Positions 51,319 to 60,931 of a DNA stretch of 64,000 nucleotides are shown piece by piece. Each line of letters opens with the position of its first letter. Position 1 is the first letter of the stretch. Origin of the DNA: Epiperipatus broadwayi (taxonomy: Eukaryota; Onychophora; Udeonychophora; Euonychophora; Peripatidae); the NCBI GenBank assembly GCA_028023455.1, contig JAQFVV010006451.1:184001-248000 (forward strand). Direction: 5' to 3'. Below the pieces are notes generated by a model. The model did no database searches. It worked only from the letters and a program-made list of their open reading frames with translations, and had not been told where the DNA came from. A program made the position numbers and the translations under genes.

Positions 51319-52036
51319 CACTAGTGTGTTTCATGATGTTTTAATTTAAGAATATTTTTCTGCAGATAAATTAAAATTATTCATGATTAGCTGTTATTAT
51401 TAGAGGATTCTATGTATTTTGTATGTAATGATGTGTTTTATAAAATTAAAAAGAAACAGGTTATTGTTTTATGTTATTTCTCCTTTAATGTACTCTGTCT
51501 ATGCTGATTTTTTTAGAAAGTAGTCCTATTAATAATAATTTTCTGTTTGTTAAGTATGATGATGATTGTTTGTGTCTTATACAGGAAGATAAATTGAAAT
51601 AATTTTTTGATCAATTGAATGCTTTTGATTCTAGTATTAAATTTACTATTGAGAGTTGAAAATTGAATTTTTTAAGTTAACATTTTTAGATTTAAGTATT
51701 GATAAAGTTGCTAATGTTTTATTTTGCAGTCATTTTTTAAAGCAAACAATTTAAGAAATATGATAAGGCCAGATAGTTATCAACCTTTTATTCATAAGAA
51801 GATTTCTTTATTGAATTTTTGTTAAAGCAAGAGAAGGCTTAATAATTTTGAAAATAATAGTTATATTAAGAGGAGTCAATTTGCTTTTATCCTAACTCAT
51901 TATATTTAATAAAAATATCTATAAATCTATTGATAATAGCAATGTAATTGTTAATTAAAATAAAGATTATTTCTTTGCCATATAAGTCATCAATTGCCAA
52001 ATTGATTTCTAATAATAGTTTTTTATTGGGTGGTAT

Positions 52037-52332
52037 TTAAGCTATTGTGTGCTTCTTCATGAGTGTTAAATAATAATAAATGAGTACTTCTGCTTACAAC
52101 ACAAGATATAGTATTTATGAAATAATAAAATGAATCCACTTATTCAGTCCATATATAAGCATTTGGGTTGGATTGAATAAGTGGATTCATTTTATTCTTT
52201 CCTAAATACTATATCTTGTGTTGTAAGTGGAAGTACTCATTTATTATTATTTAACACTCGTGAAAAAGCACACAATAGTTTAAATGGCTGATTAAATTTA
52301 TTACAATTAGAAACAGTGCTAAAAATAAATGT
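52037..52332. mobile_element. Foldback insertion (family F) inside Penelope-like P3
   Basis: Arms of about 105 bp begin 'ttaagctattgtgtgcttct' (52037) and end with the complement near 52283. Outside are near-identical 14-mers 'ttattgggtggtat' (52023) and 'ttattggatggtat' (52333), which could be a target duplication that includes 50 bp beyond the right arm. The minus-strand P3 twin lacks the insert, so it is younger than the inverted pair. The centre ('gggttggattgaataagtgg') recurs at 60.4 kb. Confidence 0.7.
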
Positions 52333-52822
52333 TTATTGGATGGTATGAAATGGGCCTGGAAGAAAGACCTAAATTTAAATTCATTACTAGTTCAAAACAG
52401 TTTAATTGATGGCAAATATATTCCTAGGTAGTTTATGAGATTCCTTACAGCTGTCATAAAATTTATTCAGGTCAGAGTAAATTAAATCTTAATGAAAAAA
52501 TTAAAGTTCATAAGAGTAGAGTTTAAAATAGATATCATAATATTCCCGAACTAAATACAGATTATAAAATATTATTTGACAATGCAGAGGCTATTTTTCA
52601 TGAAAAAAAAAGGTAAATAAAAAGAAGACTGAAAGAAACTTTGATGATAAAATATTTTGAATCTGAGGCCATTAATCTCATGAAAACATCCTATGATATT
52701 AAAAAAAAAATTGGTTTTTGAATTGAGTAATGGGAAGGCTATTTTGTTTTGTGTGTGTATATATATATATATATTTAGAAATAATAAGCGAAATAGTGCC
52801 TAAAGCTAATCTGGGATAATGA

Positions 52823-53040
52823 TATAATTAGTTTCCAACCAGTAACCACCTAAACATTCACAGTAAATATAGCAACCAATATCTCTAACTGCTGTCAAGG
52901 CAACCTTCACACCTTTTAATAGCAAGAATGGAAATCCTTGCTATTAAAAGGTGTGAAGGTTGCCTTGACAGCAGTTAGAGATATTGGTTGCTATATTTAC
53001 TGTGAATGTTTAGGTGGTTACTGGTTGGAAACTAATTATA
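52823..53040. mobile_element. Perfect foldback, family A, inside Penelope-like P3
   Basis: Two arms of about 102 bp ('taattagtttccaaccagta' to 'tattaaaaggtgtgaaggtt' and its complement) look identical over their length around a 9-bp spacer 'aatggaaat'. (TA)n lies to the left (52758-52772) and right (53038-53050). The minus-strand P3 twin has no counterpart. Each arm equals the single unit at 36.3 kb. Perfect arms imply a recent origin or ongoing correction. A hairpin of this size is also prone to assembly artefacts. Confidence 0.8.
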
Positions 53041-53730
53041 TATATATATTGTATGTTAGTTGAATTTCACTTGAAAGGTCTATTTGTTAATAAATGAAAC
53101 CATGGTTGTGGAAATTTTTTAATAAAGTTTGTTTTTTGCTAGTGTTATAATGTTATATGAATTTCTATTTTATTTCAAATATAAGGTTTAAACCTCAGTT
53201 AAAAGTTAATTTAGCCTAAAAAATAAATAATCATGCATCTGTCTGAAATAAATAGTGGCAAAGCTGCGAATGCAGAGTTCACACTTGTGAATATATGTTA
53301 TGAATTTAAAGTTTAGAATGTAATGTAATAAATAAAAGTAGATTTGATTCTTTTTTTAATCACTGTATATTAAATAACATGGAAAGACTCATAGTATAAA
53401 CGTCGATATTGTTTTCCTTTGCCAACAAAACTTTTTTTTTCTTATGTTAGTTATAATTTTCCTTTATTTTTCAAGGCTGAAGTAGCAATCTGATAATAGA
53501 TATTATTCAAGCTGAATGTCGATTCACTCATTTGTAAACACATCTTTTTTTTAATATAGCTACATCTTAAACTCTATAAGATCTGAATGTGCATACATAA
53601 ATTAAATGCTCGTTTATTTTTACTGTGCATCCTGAGCTGGTATCTTAAAATCAACAGCATTTGAAAAGATTGTTGTCTCAATATAAAATTCTGTGTATAT
53701 ATATATGGAGGGATGTAAATAAAGTAATTT

Positions 53731-53957
53731 TGGGATTAAACCATGCATTATTTTTGATTACTTTTCAACATTTCAATAAAATAGCATTCACTACTGTCAA
53801 GGTTAAGTTTTCAAAGTTAACCTTGACAATGGGATTTCGTTGAAACATTGAGATGTAATCAAAAATAACATATGATTTACCTTGATAATAGCAGATGCTA
53901 TTTTGTCAAAACATTGGTAAAACAATCAAAAATAACACACAGTTTAACCCCAAAACT
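53731..53957. repeat. Three-part repeat: inverted plus direct copies
   Basis: A minus-oriented unit (53731-53818), a plus unit (53815-53876) and a second plus unit (53877-53957) share 'caatcaaaaataa' or 'gtaatcaaaaataa', 'taaccttgacaat' or 'taccttgataat', and 'gtttaaccccaaaa'. The copy order, one inverted followed by two direct, repeats that of the P1 pair at 31.2-32.0 kb. No coding tail is visible. Confidence 0.65.
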
Positions 53958-53959
53958 AC

Positions 53960-55239
53960 TCTATTTACGTCATAAAACTGTGAAAACATTAAACATAATA
54001 TATATATAAACAATATTTATTTATAATGCGACATTAATTTATGCTTTGTAAGTAAGTCACTTATAGTATCATAAAAGAATGATAATAACATTGCCATATC
54101 TAGACTTCAATAGGAAAATAAGTTTTTTTGCTTCCAATGAACCTCAACAGTAACATTCAATAGCTCAATAATGCAACTAAAGCTTTATATAAATATGATA
54201 GTGTCTAAATATTTATTTTAGTATATACTTTTTATTATAAATAATACATTTATATAATGCAAAATATAAAATTTATGGGTTTTATTATTTGAAATAATTA
54301 ATAATGATATTCACATTAAGTTGTGGTCATTAATGTGCTGAGGAAAGAGATTAATGTGGCTTATCAGTAGAAACAGATACCTCAATGCTTTGATTTTTAT
54401 TATAAAGTCATAGCTGACTTATAATATCTATATCATATGGTGTATTTCCATATATATATAACTATAACAACACGTGAAAATTTTACAAACGTATTTAAAT
54501 AAAAATTGAACTGCCCTCTAGCTGCAAAGTTCGATAGCATTTTACAATAAGAGAATGACCACCTCTTACTGTTATATATATATATAATAGTATTCAAATC
54601 CAGTAAATAAATACTGAGAACATTTCACTATAAATAAATTCAATTATTTTATATATATAATAAGATATTATCTGAATGTATTTTTTATTTCTACATCAAT
54701 TAAATGGACAATGTATTATTAAGTTTTCTATAACTACAGTTTTTCTATTACAAACAAACTTAAAAAGTAGGCTATGATTATGGAGACTCAAAATCTCCGA
54801 AAGCGCTAAGCCATATAACTTTGTAAGATTTAGACAAGCTTCACTTTTTTGCATAAAGCGCAAGCACAATTAATTACTAATCAAAGGTGAAGTAAAAACT
54901 ATTATTTTATTTCAATTAAACAAACTTATAATAATTTATCAGTAAAATTTACAATCTCATTACCAAATTCTAAATGTCTATAGAAATATACATATCAGCA
55001 TCAATAGCTTCAATTCAAGCAATCAGGCAAAATCCATCCAAAATATTAAAATTTACACATTACTAATATATACCCATTAGAAATGTCTTCTTTCCAAATA
55101 TGATTATACAATTTTGACACTGTAAGCTTTCTGACATTTATATATTTAAAAAAAATTTAAATACCAATAAGGTTATTAAATATTAACATTTGCCAACTAT
55201 GCTTTGAGTATATAAATGTGAGCTAAAATTAATTAAGTA
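53960..55239. other. AT-rich sequence, no gene seen
   Basis: Short (TA)n tracts near 54455 and 54575. No gene or known repeat recognised. Confidence 0.6.
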
Positions 55240-55412
55240 ATTCTTAACATTAACATCACATTATGACCATTTCTTATGCTTACTCATTCTATTAACACAG
55301 TAGCAACTTTTTCCATATACTATTTACACACATAGTGCAATCCATAATAATCAATGGATGCGAGAAGGTTAGTTCATCAAAATTCCTATCTAGGGTCTAT
55401 TTATCCAATATC

Positions 55413-55460
55413 CCTGACTAAATTCTAGCTTATGGTTTTCATCAGTGAAGACCCTTGAAT
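55413..55460 (-). ncRNA. Hammerhead ribozyme, family C copy 3 (eroded)
   Basis: CUGAUGA is intact on the minus strand (55445-55439). Stem II reads ACC..GCU with one mismatch. The second box is GAAU, so A15.1 is lost. UAGUC keeps the cleavage triplet. Stem I retains only scattered pairs, with distal UUGGAU facing AUUCAA. Probably inactive. Confidence 0.55.
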
Positions 55461-55856
55461 CAGAGTACTACATCTAGATCTTTGAATCTAATGCATATCC
55501 ACATCAGCCATCTTTTACCTTTTTAGTTAACTATAAAACTTTGAGGTGAAACTGAAAACACAATCCTATTTTAAATCCAAGATAATTCACTTATATAGTA
55601 GTTCAGACCTTAATCCAGTTCAGTATCTCCATATTTTGATATTTTTGTTTTTTTAATAATCATAGTCAACAACATCCTATAAGTAGGATTGCTTTAAATC
55701 ACTATAACTTCACATGACTGCCATTTCTTATGCTTACACAATCTGTTACCACTTTAGCAACTGTCTTCATACAATATTGCCATCTCATACATCCATAGTA
55801 ATCAATGAATTTTAGAAGATTAGAGCTTCAAAATCTGTATCTAGCACCTACTCATT

Positions 55857-55916
55857 TCATTCGATATCCCGAACTAATTTCTAGCTTATGGCTTTCATCA
55901 ATGAGGAATCTTGTAT
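55857..55916 (-). ncRNA. Hammerhead ribozyme, family C copy 4 (eroded)
   Basis: The first box is UUGAUGA (C3 changed to U, 55901-55895 on the minus strand). Stem II is AGC..GCU, fully paired. GAAA is intact. The cleavage region reads UAGUU. Proximal stem I CCUCA faces CGGGA with gaps. The stem II A-U outer pair replaces the G-C of copies 1 and 2, a compensated change shared with copy 5. Confidence 0.55.
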
Positions 55917-56123
55917 TTGAAAGCTCTGCATATAGATCTTTGGATCTAATGTATTCCTCTAGAAGCTACCTTTTACCCTTTTGGTTGATTGTAAAGCTAT
56001 GAGCCTAAACTGAAAGCACAATAATGTTTTCAACCCAAGATAATTTGCTTGTATATTTAACTAAAAAGGTAAATGTTGGATGTTACTGCATTAAATCCTA
56101 ATATCTAGGCTCAATGCTCTCAG

Positions 56124-56182
56124 ATCTAACACTCCTTACTGATGAAAGCCATAAGCTAGAAACTGATCTAAGGATATTGGAA
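56124..56182 (+). ncRNA. Hammerhead ribozyme, family C copy 5
   Basis: CUGAUGA is at 56139-56145. Stem II AGC (56147-56149) pairs with GCU (56155-56157), loop CAUAA. GAAA is at 56159-56162. The 3' side is CUGAUC, keeping A15.1-U16.1 and C17 but not the C-G of stem III. Proximal stem I is UCCUUA (56133-56138) with UAAGGA (56169-56174), six Watson-Crick pairs, where copy 2 has UCCUCA with UGGGGA. Distal AUCUAA largely pairs with UUGGAA. The pairing survives although both strands changed. Confidence 0.72.
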
Positions 56183-56471
56183 TGAAAAGACACTGAATTA
56201 TGATTTTAATGCACCAACCTTCTAGCATCCATAAATAATATTGTATGGAGACAGTTGCAGTGTATTCTTAACATCTATTTTGAATTAAATTTAGTTTTCA
56301 TAGGTTGTCTAAATTGGTTTCCTACATAAGAATGTAGTTACAAACAAAAATGGACTCCATTTTTGGAAGCATAACAACCAAAACATTACTGCTGTAAGAC
56401 TTTACACATACACATATCACATAGATATGATAATTTGAAATATCTTTATTCTATTTATAATCATATATTTC

Positions 56472-56472
56472 G

Positions 56473-56535
<63 letters not shown>
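56472..56535. repeat. (CA)n(TA)n compound microsatellite
   Basis: CA repeats at about 56472-56490 pass into uninterrupted TA to 56535. No adjoining element identified. Confidence 0.9.
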
Positions 56536-56538
<3 letters not shown>

Positions 56539-57043
56539 TGTAAAAATAAATAAAATATTTGAAAATAATAGTTTTAGCTTCTCCAAACTTTCAATCATTA
56601 GCAATTTTTCTATAACTTGTGTTTTCTATTATAAACTATTTCATTAATATTATAAACTACTTCATTAGTGTTTATCATTGAGATTTAGAATCCCATTAGG
56701 AAATTGTAAAATGTTTTCTACAAATCATTAAAATATTATTAGTACTGGCAAATGTTACAAATATTACATAAATGTCTCTTTTAAATTTCCACTTTATCAC
56801 AGCTGATGGTTTTTACATAAGAGAAAGTTAGAATAAAAAGTTAAATAATTATAGAAATGGTTCAAATGATTAATGAAACTACTTACAAAGGGCCAAAATA
56901 ATAGTACGTTTTCTGAGCTCTTTTACTTACCTGAAAAAAATAATAATAATAATTAGGCAAATTAATATTTAATTAAAACAACATACAAAAAATTAATATT
57001 ATAAAACTACTTTTAATAACTGAAACACAGGCTTATTATATAC

Positions 57044-57139
<96 letters not shown>

Positions 57140-57227
57140 TATGAGCACAGACTTTCACACCACCCACCACTCTCCATTCTATCTGATAACACTGATACAC
57201 CTAAACACATATATGGTGAAAAGATAA

Positions 57228-57285
57228 ATAATCACCAATATACATATTTCATCTAAACCAGCAATCATCAGTTGTTCCAGATTAT
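57228..57285 (-). ncRNA. Hammerhead ribozyme, family B copy 2 (minus arm)
   Basis: CUGAUGA is intact (57271-57265 on the minus strand) and GAAA is intact, with the same AUAUGUAUA stem III and cleavage region as copy 1. Distal stem I AUAAUC (57285-57280) pairs fully with GAUUAU (57233-57228). Proximal stem I has one mismatch (ACAA with UUGG). Stem II has lost a base on its 3' side and pairs poorly. Likely weak. Confidence 0.65.
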
Positions 57286-57615
57286 CATCTCTACACATAT
57301 ATACTATAAGTGCTCAGATATATATTAAAATATATTACACTACATTATTTATTACATTGTAGAGATGTCTGCCCATCCTTGCATATGTATTAAATAGATT
57401 ATGTCCTGTACATGTGGAGTTCAGATTGACCTTAAGTCAACATAGATGTGACAGAATGGATGTGACAAGAATCTCAGCCTCAGGGTGGCCTTTGAGCAGT
57501 CCATCATCAGATTTCAATTTGATGGACAGTTGAAGAGTTGGAGTAGATTGAAGTCTGTCCATTAAAGTATGAAGATTGGCTATCTTAGCACTTATGGCAT
57601 ATATGTGTGGAGATG

Positions 57616-57674
57616 GTAATCTGGACCAACTGATAATTGCTGGTTTAGCATGAAATATGTATATTGGTGATTAT
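57616..57674 (+). ncRNA. Hammerhead ribozyme, family B copy 3 (plus arm)
   Basis: The first box is CUGAUAA (57630-57636), with the catalytic G8 changed to A, so cleavage should be lost. Stem II UGCU/AGCA pairs across a GGUUU loop. GAAA and the AUAUGUAUA segment match copy 1. Proximal stem I CCAA/UUGG and distal stem I GUAAUC (57616-57621) with GAUUAU (57669-57674) pair fully. The distal helix differs from copy 1 at positions on both strands yet stays paired. Confidence 0.7.
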
Positions 57675-57856
57675 TTATCTTTTCAACATATATGTGTTTA
57701 GGTGTATCAGTGTTATTACAGTGGAGAGTGGTGGGTCGTGTGAAAGTCTGTTCTCGTATACTCTATATATTAAAACTACTTAAAAATTAATATCAATAAC
57801 AGTATCACTTGACTTTCTCCTATACATATGATATCAGATCCTTTCATCCTACTCTA

Positions 57857-57930
57857 TATCTTGGCATCTAGGTAAAGCATCCGATTTGGTATTGAGAGAT
57901 CCCAGGATTAATTCTGTAAGTTACTGGTCT
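57857..57930 (+). repeat. tRNA-derived SINE head or tRNA pseudogene
   Basis: 'tggcatctaggtaaagcatc' (57862) resembles an A box with D-arm. 'gagatcccaggattaattct' (about 57896-57915) resembles the variable arm, T-arm and a mutated B box, at near-tRNA spacing. The acceptor stem cannot be paired and the B box is degenerate, so it is not a functional tRNA. Confidence 0.45.
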
Positions 57931-60127
57931 GGTGCTCAAACTTCTTATGAACTTCCAACAATAAACCCAAAACGTCCTTTTTCATTTACTGTAAACTTGA
58001 GTAAACAATAGATACCAGATAAATAATTAATTAAATGACTTATTGTTTGGAAATTCTAAAGAAATTGAGCAACTTGAAGTGACAGAATTGTAGACTCTGC
58101 TTTCTCCCACTGCACTAAATCATATAGGGTAATAGTTACCAGATTATATAATATATCTATCACAAGATTGTTTTCAAACCTAAAATCAATATACCTAAAA
58201 TATACAGAAATTGGCATGGTGTCAAAACTATATACCTACCCATGCACTTTTCACTTAAATTCAAACTCTTTTTTTTTAATTTCACAATATTACCTGAGTA
58301 GTATAAATGAGTTAAATATGGATGCAAGATGTCTAAATATAATAGTTTCAGCTTTGAGTTCTCATTCTCAACCATGAATGTAAAATACTGGTTTAGTAAT
58401 GTTGATGTTATAATGCTACCCCAACAATTAGGCATTGATTGTTCATGCTTATGAAAAATGGCTTTAGAAAAAAATGAAACATTTATTATGATTGTTAATT
58501 TCCTATTTTAAAAAATTAAAATGGTTTCATGATCTAATCCATATTCAACAATCTACTAACACCTAATCTTCATTCTTGATAATTTAATAATAATCATACA
58601 TACATAAAAACATTTTAATAATATACTACAGGATAAAGAATTGGCCATTAATTTTTCACGAAGCACCAATGAAATGGAATTTCTCACCATACGCAAAGGG
58701 TTTGAGCAATTTTTCAATTTTATTTTATCCTTTCAGTAACAAATAACCTGAACTATTTACTAATCTACATTAAATCATCAATCAGACTGCATATCTAAAA
58801 GTCCTAAAACCTGATTAGAACCCAATAAAGAATTCAGGCTTGCTCAGCCCATATTTGAGTCCATGTAGACAGCAACACAGGCAGGTGTTAAAACATTGCA
58901 ACTTTAATACATATATTATTAATTACATCACAGTTTATAAATAAAAAAATATTTATATATATATTGTTATCATACTGTTTAGCAATTAGCTCAGTAGAGG
59001 GAGTTTTATGATATAAGTGAGTTGTTTTCAATCTTCTTGGCAGTTCAATTTCATAAATTGGAAACAAAATGCTTGTAATTAATGTAGTTATTGTAATTCA
59101 AACTTATATATCATAACTGTAAATAAATATTGAGACTACAATGACCAAGAAAAAAAAAAACAAAATGAAAACTAAAAAAAAAAAAAACTCATTCACAGAA
59201 CTGACTAAGATATCTACTTATATATATATAATTCAGTAATTATATGATAATGCTTAAATGGGGGAAAGAATGAAATCTGAATTTGTGAGTGTAAGATACT
59301 AAGCATCTTCACTCTAATGGCATGTTTGCAACACGTTTCTAAAGATAATCATCACACCGGTCACCAAAACACTAAAACAACAGACAAGAGCTTTTCTTGA
59401 GATTAAACAATAAAAAATCTGATTTGTCATTCAATTAATTTTACAAATTTTGATTTTTTTAAAAAAAAATTAATGATGTTAACATTCATCCTTACATCTG
59501 CAAAGAATTAGCAAAAGACACCATAAAAGTGCAAATATTTCCACAGTTGTGTATTATTATAAAATAAGTCTCTGATATTGATTGTTTATGGAAATAAAGG
59601 TAAATATTAAAACTGTTAATTTAAAACATATTGTTTTATAGGTTGTGCATAAGTGTAGGATGTTTAAGATTATATATATAAATAATTTTTAAGTTATTTG
59701 ATGTATTTCATTTTTAAATTTAATTGAAATGTAATTTACAGAAAGAACAAAGTCTAACAACTCAAATTTAAAGAATAATCATCTTATGTCTGAAAATAAT
59801 AAGATAATTTTGTTACTATCTATTGATCAGAGTTTTGAGAAGTTACCCCAATTAATTGAAATAGTAGTAACTTTTGACTTGTATTTGTTATATACTTTAA
59901 TGTATTTCTTTTTCCCACCATTATTCAATTTTTTCTGTATCCTAAATTTTTTGATTGCTATATCTAGAGGTACATATCGTGAATCAGTGGTTTAAACCAT
60001 GGTATTATAATATTTGCAAATCAATTAAATTATAAAGCTAATTATTTATTAATAGATTCTCTTTATGCAAAATAATTATTTTGTTTTTCTGTGTGCATGT
60101 TTTTTTTTTGTTTTCGTTTATCTATTG
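57931..60127. other. AT-rich sequence, no gene seen
   Basis: No gene recognised. Short (TA)n tracts near 58955 and 59220, and A-runs near 59.15-59.19 kb. Confidence 0.6.
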
Positions 60128-60530
60128 ATAAGGTATTTATTCATATAGCGCTATGTTAATAGTTTAAAATCTGTAAAGCGCATGTGCATTAGCCTGATCG
60201 CTAATTTACAATTACTATTTATTAACATAGCGCTATATAAATAAATATCTTATTATATATATATGTTTAACTTAAACTAAGAATGACATATAGTAAATTT
60301 TAAATAATTTTGCAAGCATCATTCATTAAAGCATAATAAGTAATTTAAAGTGACTGCTTAATATCTTCACGCTTTCATCTCCAAACACTTAAGATTGACC
60401 CGTACTTAAACGTTTGGGTTGAAAAGATAGATGGATTCATTTTATCTTTTCATAAAGACTTTATCTTGTGTTTGAGAATGAGAGTATTTCATTTACGTAT
60501 AGTTTAAAATCTGTAAAGTGCATGTGCATT
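60128..60530. repeat. Foldback plus family F-like segment
   Basis: 60128-60257 is a hairpin pairing 'gataaggtatttattcatat' and 'agcgctatgttaatag' with their complements. At 60405-60530, 'cgtttgggttgaaaagatag', 'tggattcattttatc' and 'atcttgtgtt' match the centre and right arm of the insertion at 52.16-52.24 kb. 'agtttaaaatctgtaaag' occurs at about 60161 and 60507. A degraded family F element is the simplest reading. Confidence 0.6.
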
Positions 60531-60931
60531 TATCTATTGATGTGGAATCAGACTGTTTAACTTTAATAATAAATGAGTAACTCTATGCATATTTTAAAAT
60601 AAGTTTAAATTAGGCTGGTAGGATAAAAAATGTGTGTATGAGGAGATTTGTGTAACTCATTCAACAATATATTATAAACTAAAATTTATTAAAGTTACAC
60701 ATCACTCCATATAATTGCTATAAATTAGTAACCAATATCTCTTCTATAATGATATCATTACAACTTTTACATTGTTAATCTTTGAGGGTAATTAATGAAA
60801 TATGTCTAACAATTCATTGTGATAATATCATATAACTGAATACAATCACTTGTATTATCATAATAAAGAAATCCCCTCTTTTTTTAAAGAAAACCTTGAC
60901 TTTTCAGTTGGGTTTTGGAAACATTTAATAC

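Larger units (their letters stand above)
51340..53180 (+). mobile_element. Penelope-like family P3, plus-strand copy
   Basis: Mirror image of the minus copy. 'EDSMYFVCNDVFYKIKKKQV' starts near 51400. 'KYDDDCLCLIQEDKLK' at 51552-51600 holds the catalytic Asp pair. 'LNAFDSSIKFTIES' and 'LTFLDLSID' follow, then the GIY-YIG part 'CHKIYSGQSKLNLNEKIKVH' at about 52452-52515 and 'FESEAINLMKTSYDI' near 52650-52700. Two foldbacks interrupt it (52037-52332 and 52823-53040). 'aaaccatggttgtgg' and 'ttgctagtgttataatg' to about 53180 match the 3' end of the minus copy. Both copies are truncated within the RT. Confidence 0.85.
55240..56274. mobile_element. Family C ribozyme element: two tandem minus units plus one inverted plus unit
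   Basis: The whole complex sits between perfect 11-bp direct repeats 'attcttaacat' at 55240-55250 and 56264-56274. Inside, two minus-strand units follow each other with hammerhead cores 456 bp apart (55895-55901 and 55439-55445). A plus-strand unit (about 56037-56263) is joined head to head to the first. All carry the family C body ('aaaggtagcttctagagg'-type segment, ribozyme, 'tctagcatccat'-type tail). One duplication around the complex implies that it inserted as a single piece. Confidence 0.8.
57002..57781. mobile_element. Family B ribozyme element: foldback with internal microsatellite and 11-bp target duplication
   Basis: Perfect direct repeats 'taaaactactt' (57002-57012 and 57771-57781) enclose, from the left: about 30 bp of unique sequence; a (CTGT)n(CTAT)n(TA)n tract (57044-57131); a minus-oriented arm (57132-57303); about 290 bp of single-copy sequence; and a plus-oriented arm (57592-57770). 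Each arm carries a family B hammerhead. The microsatellite lies inside the duplication, so it came with the element. No protein is encoded in the middle part. Confidence 0.8.
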
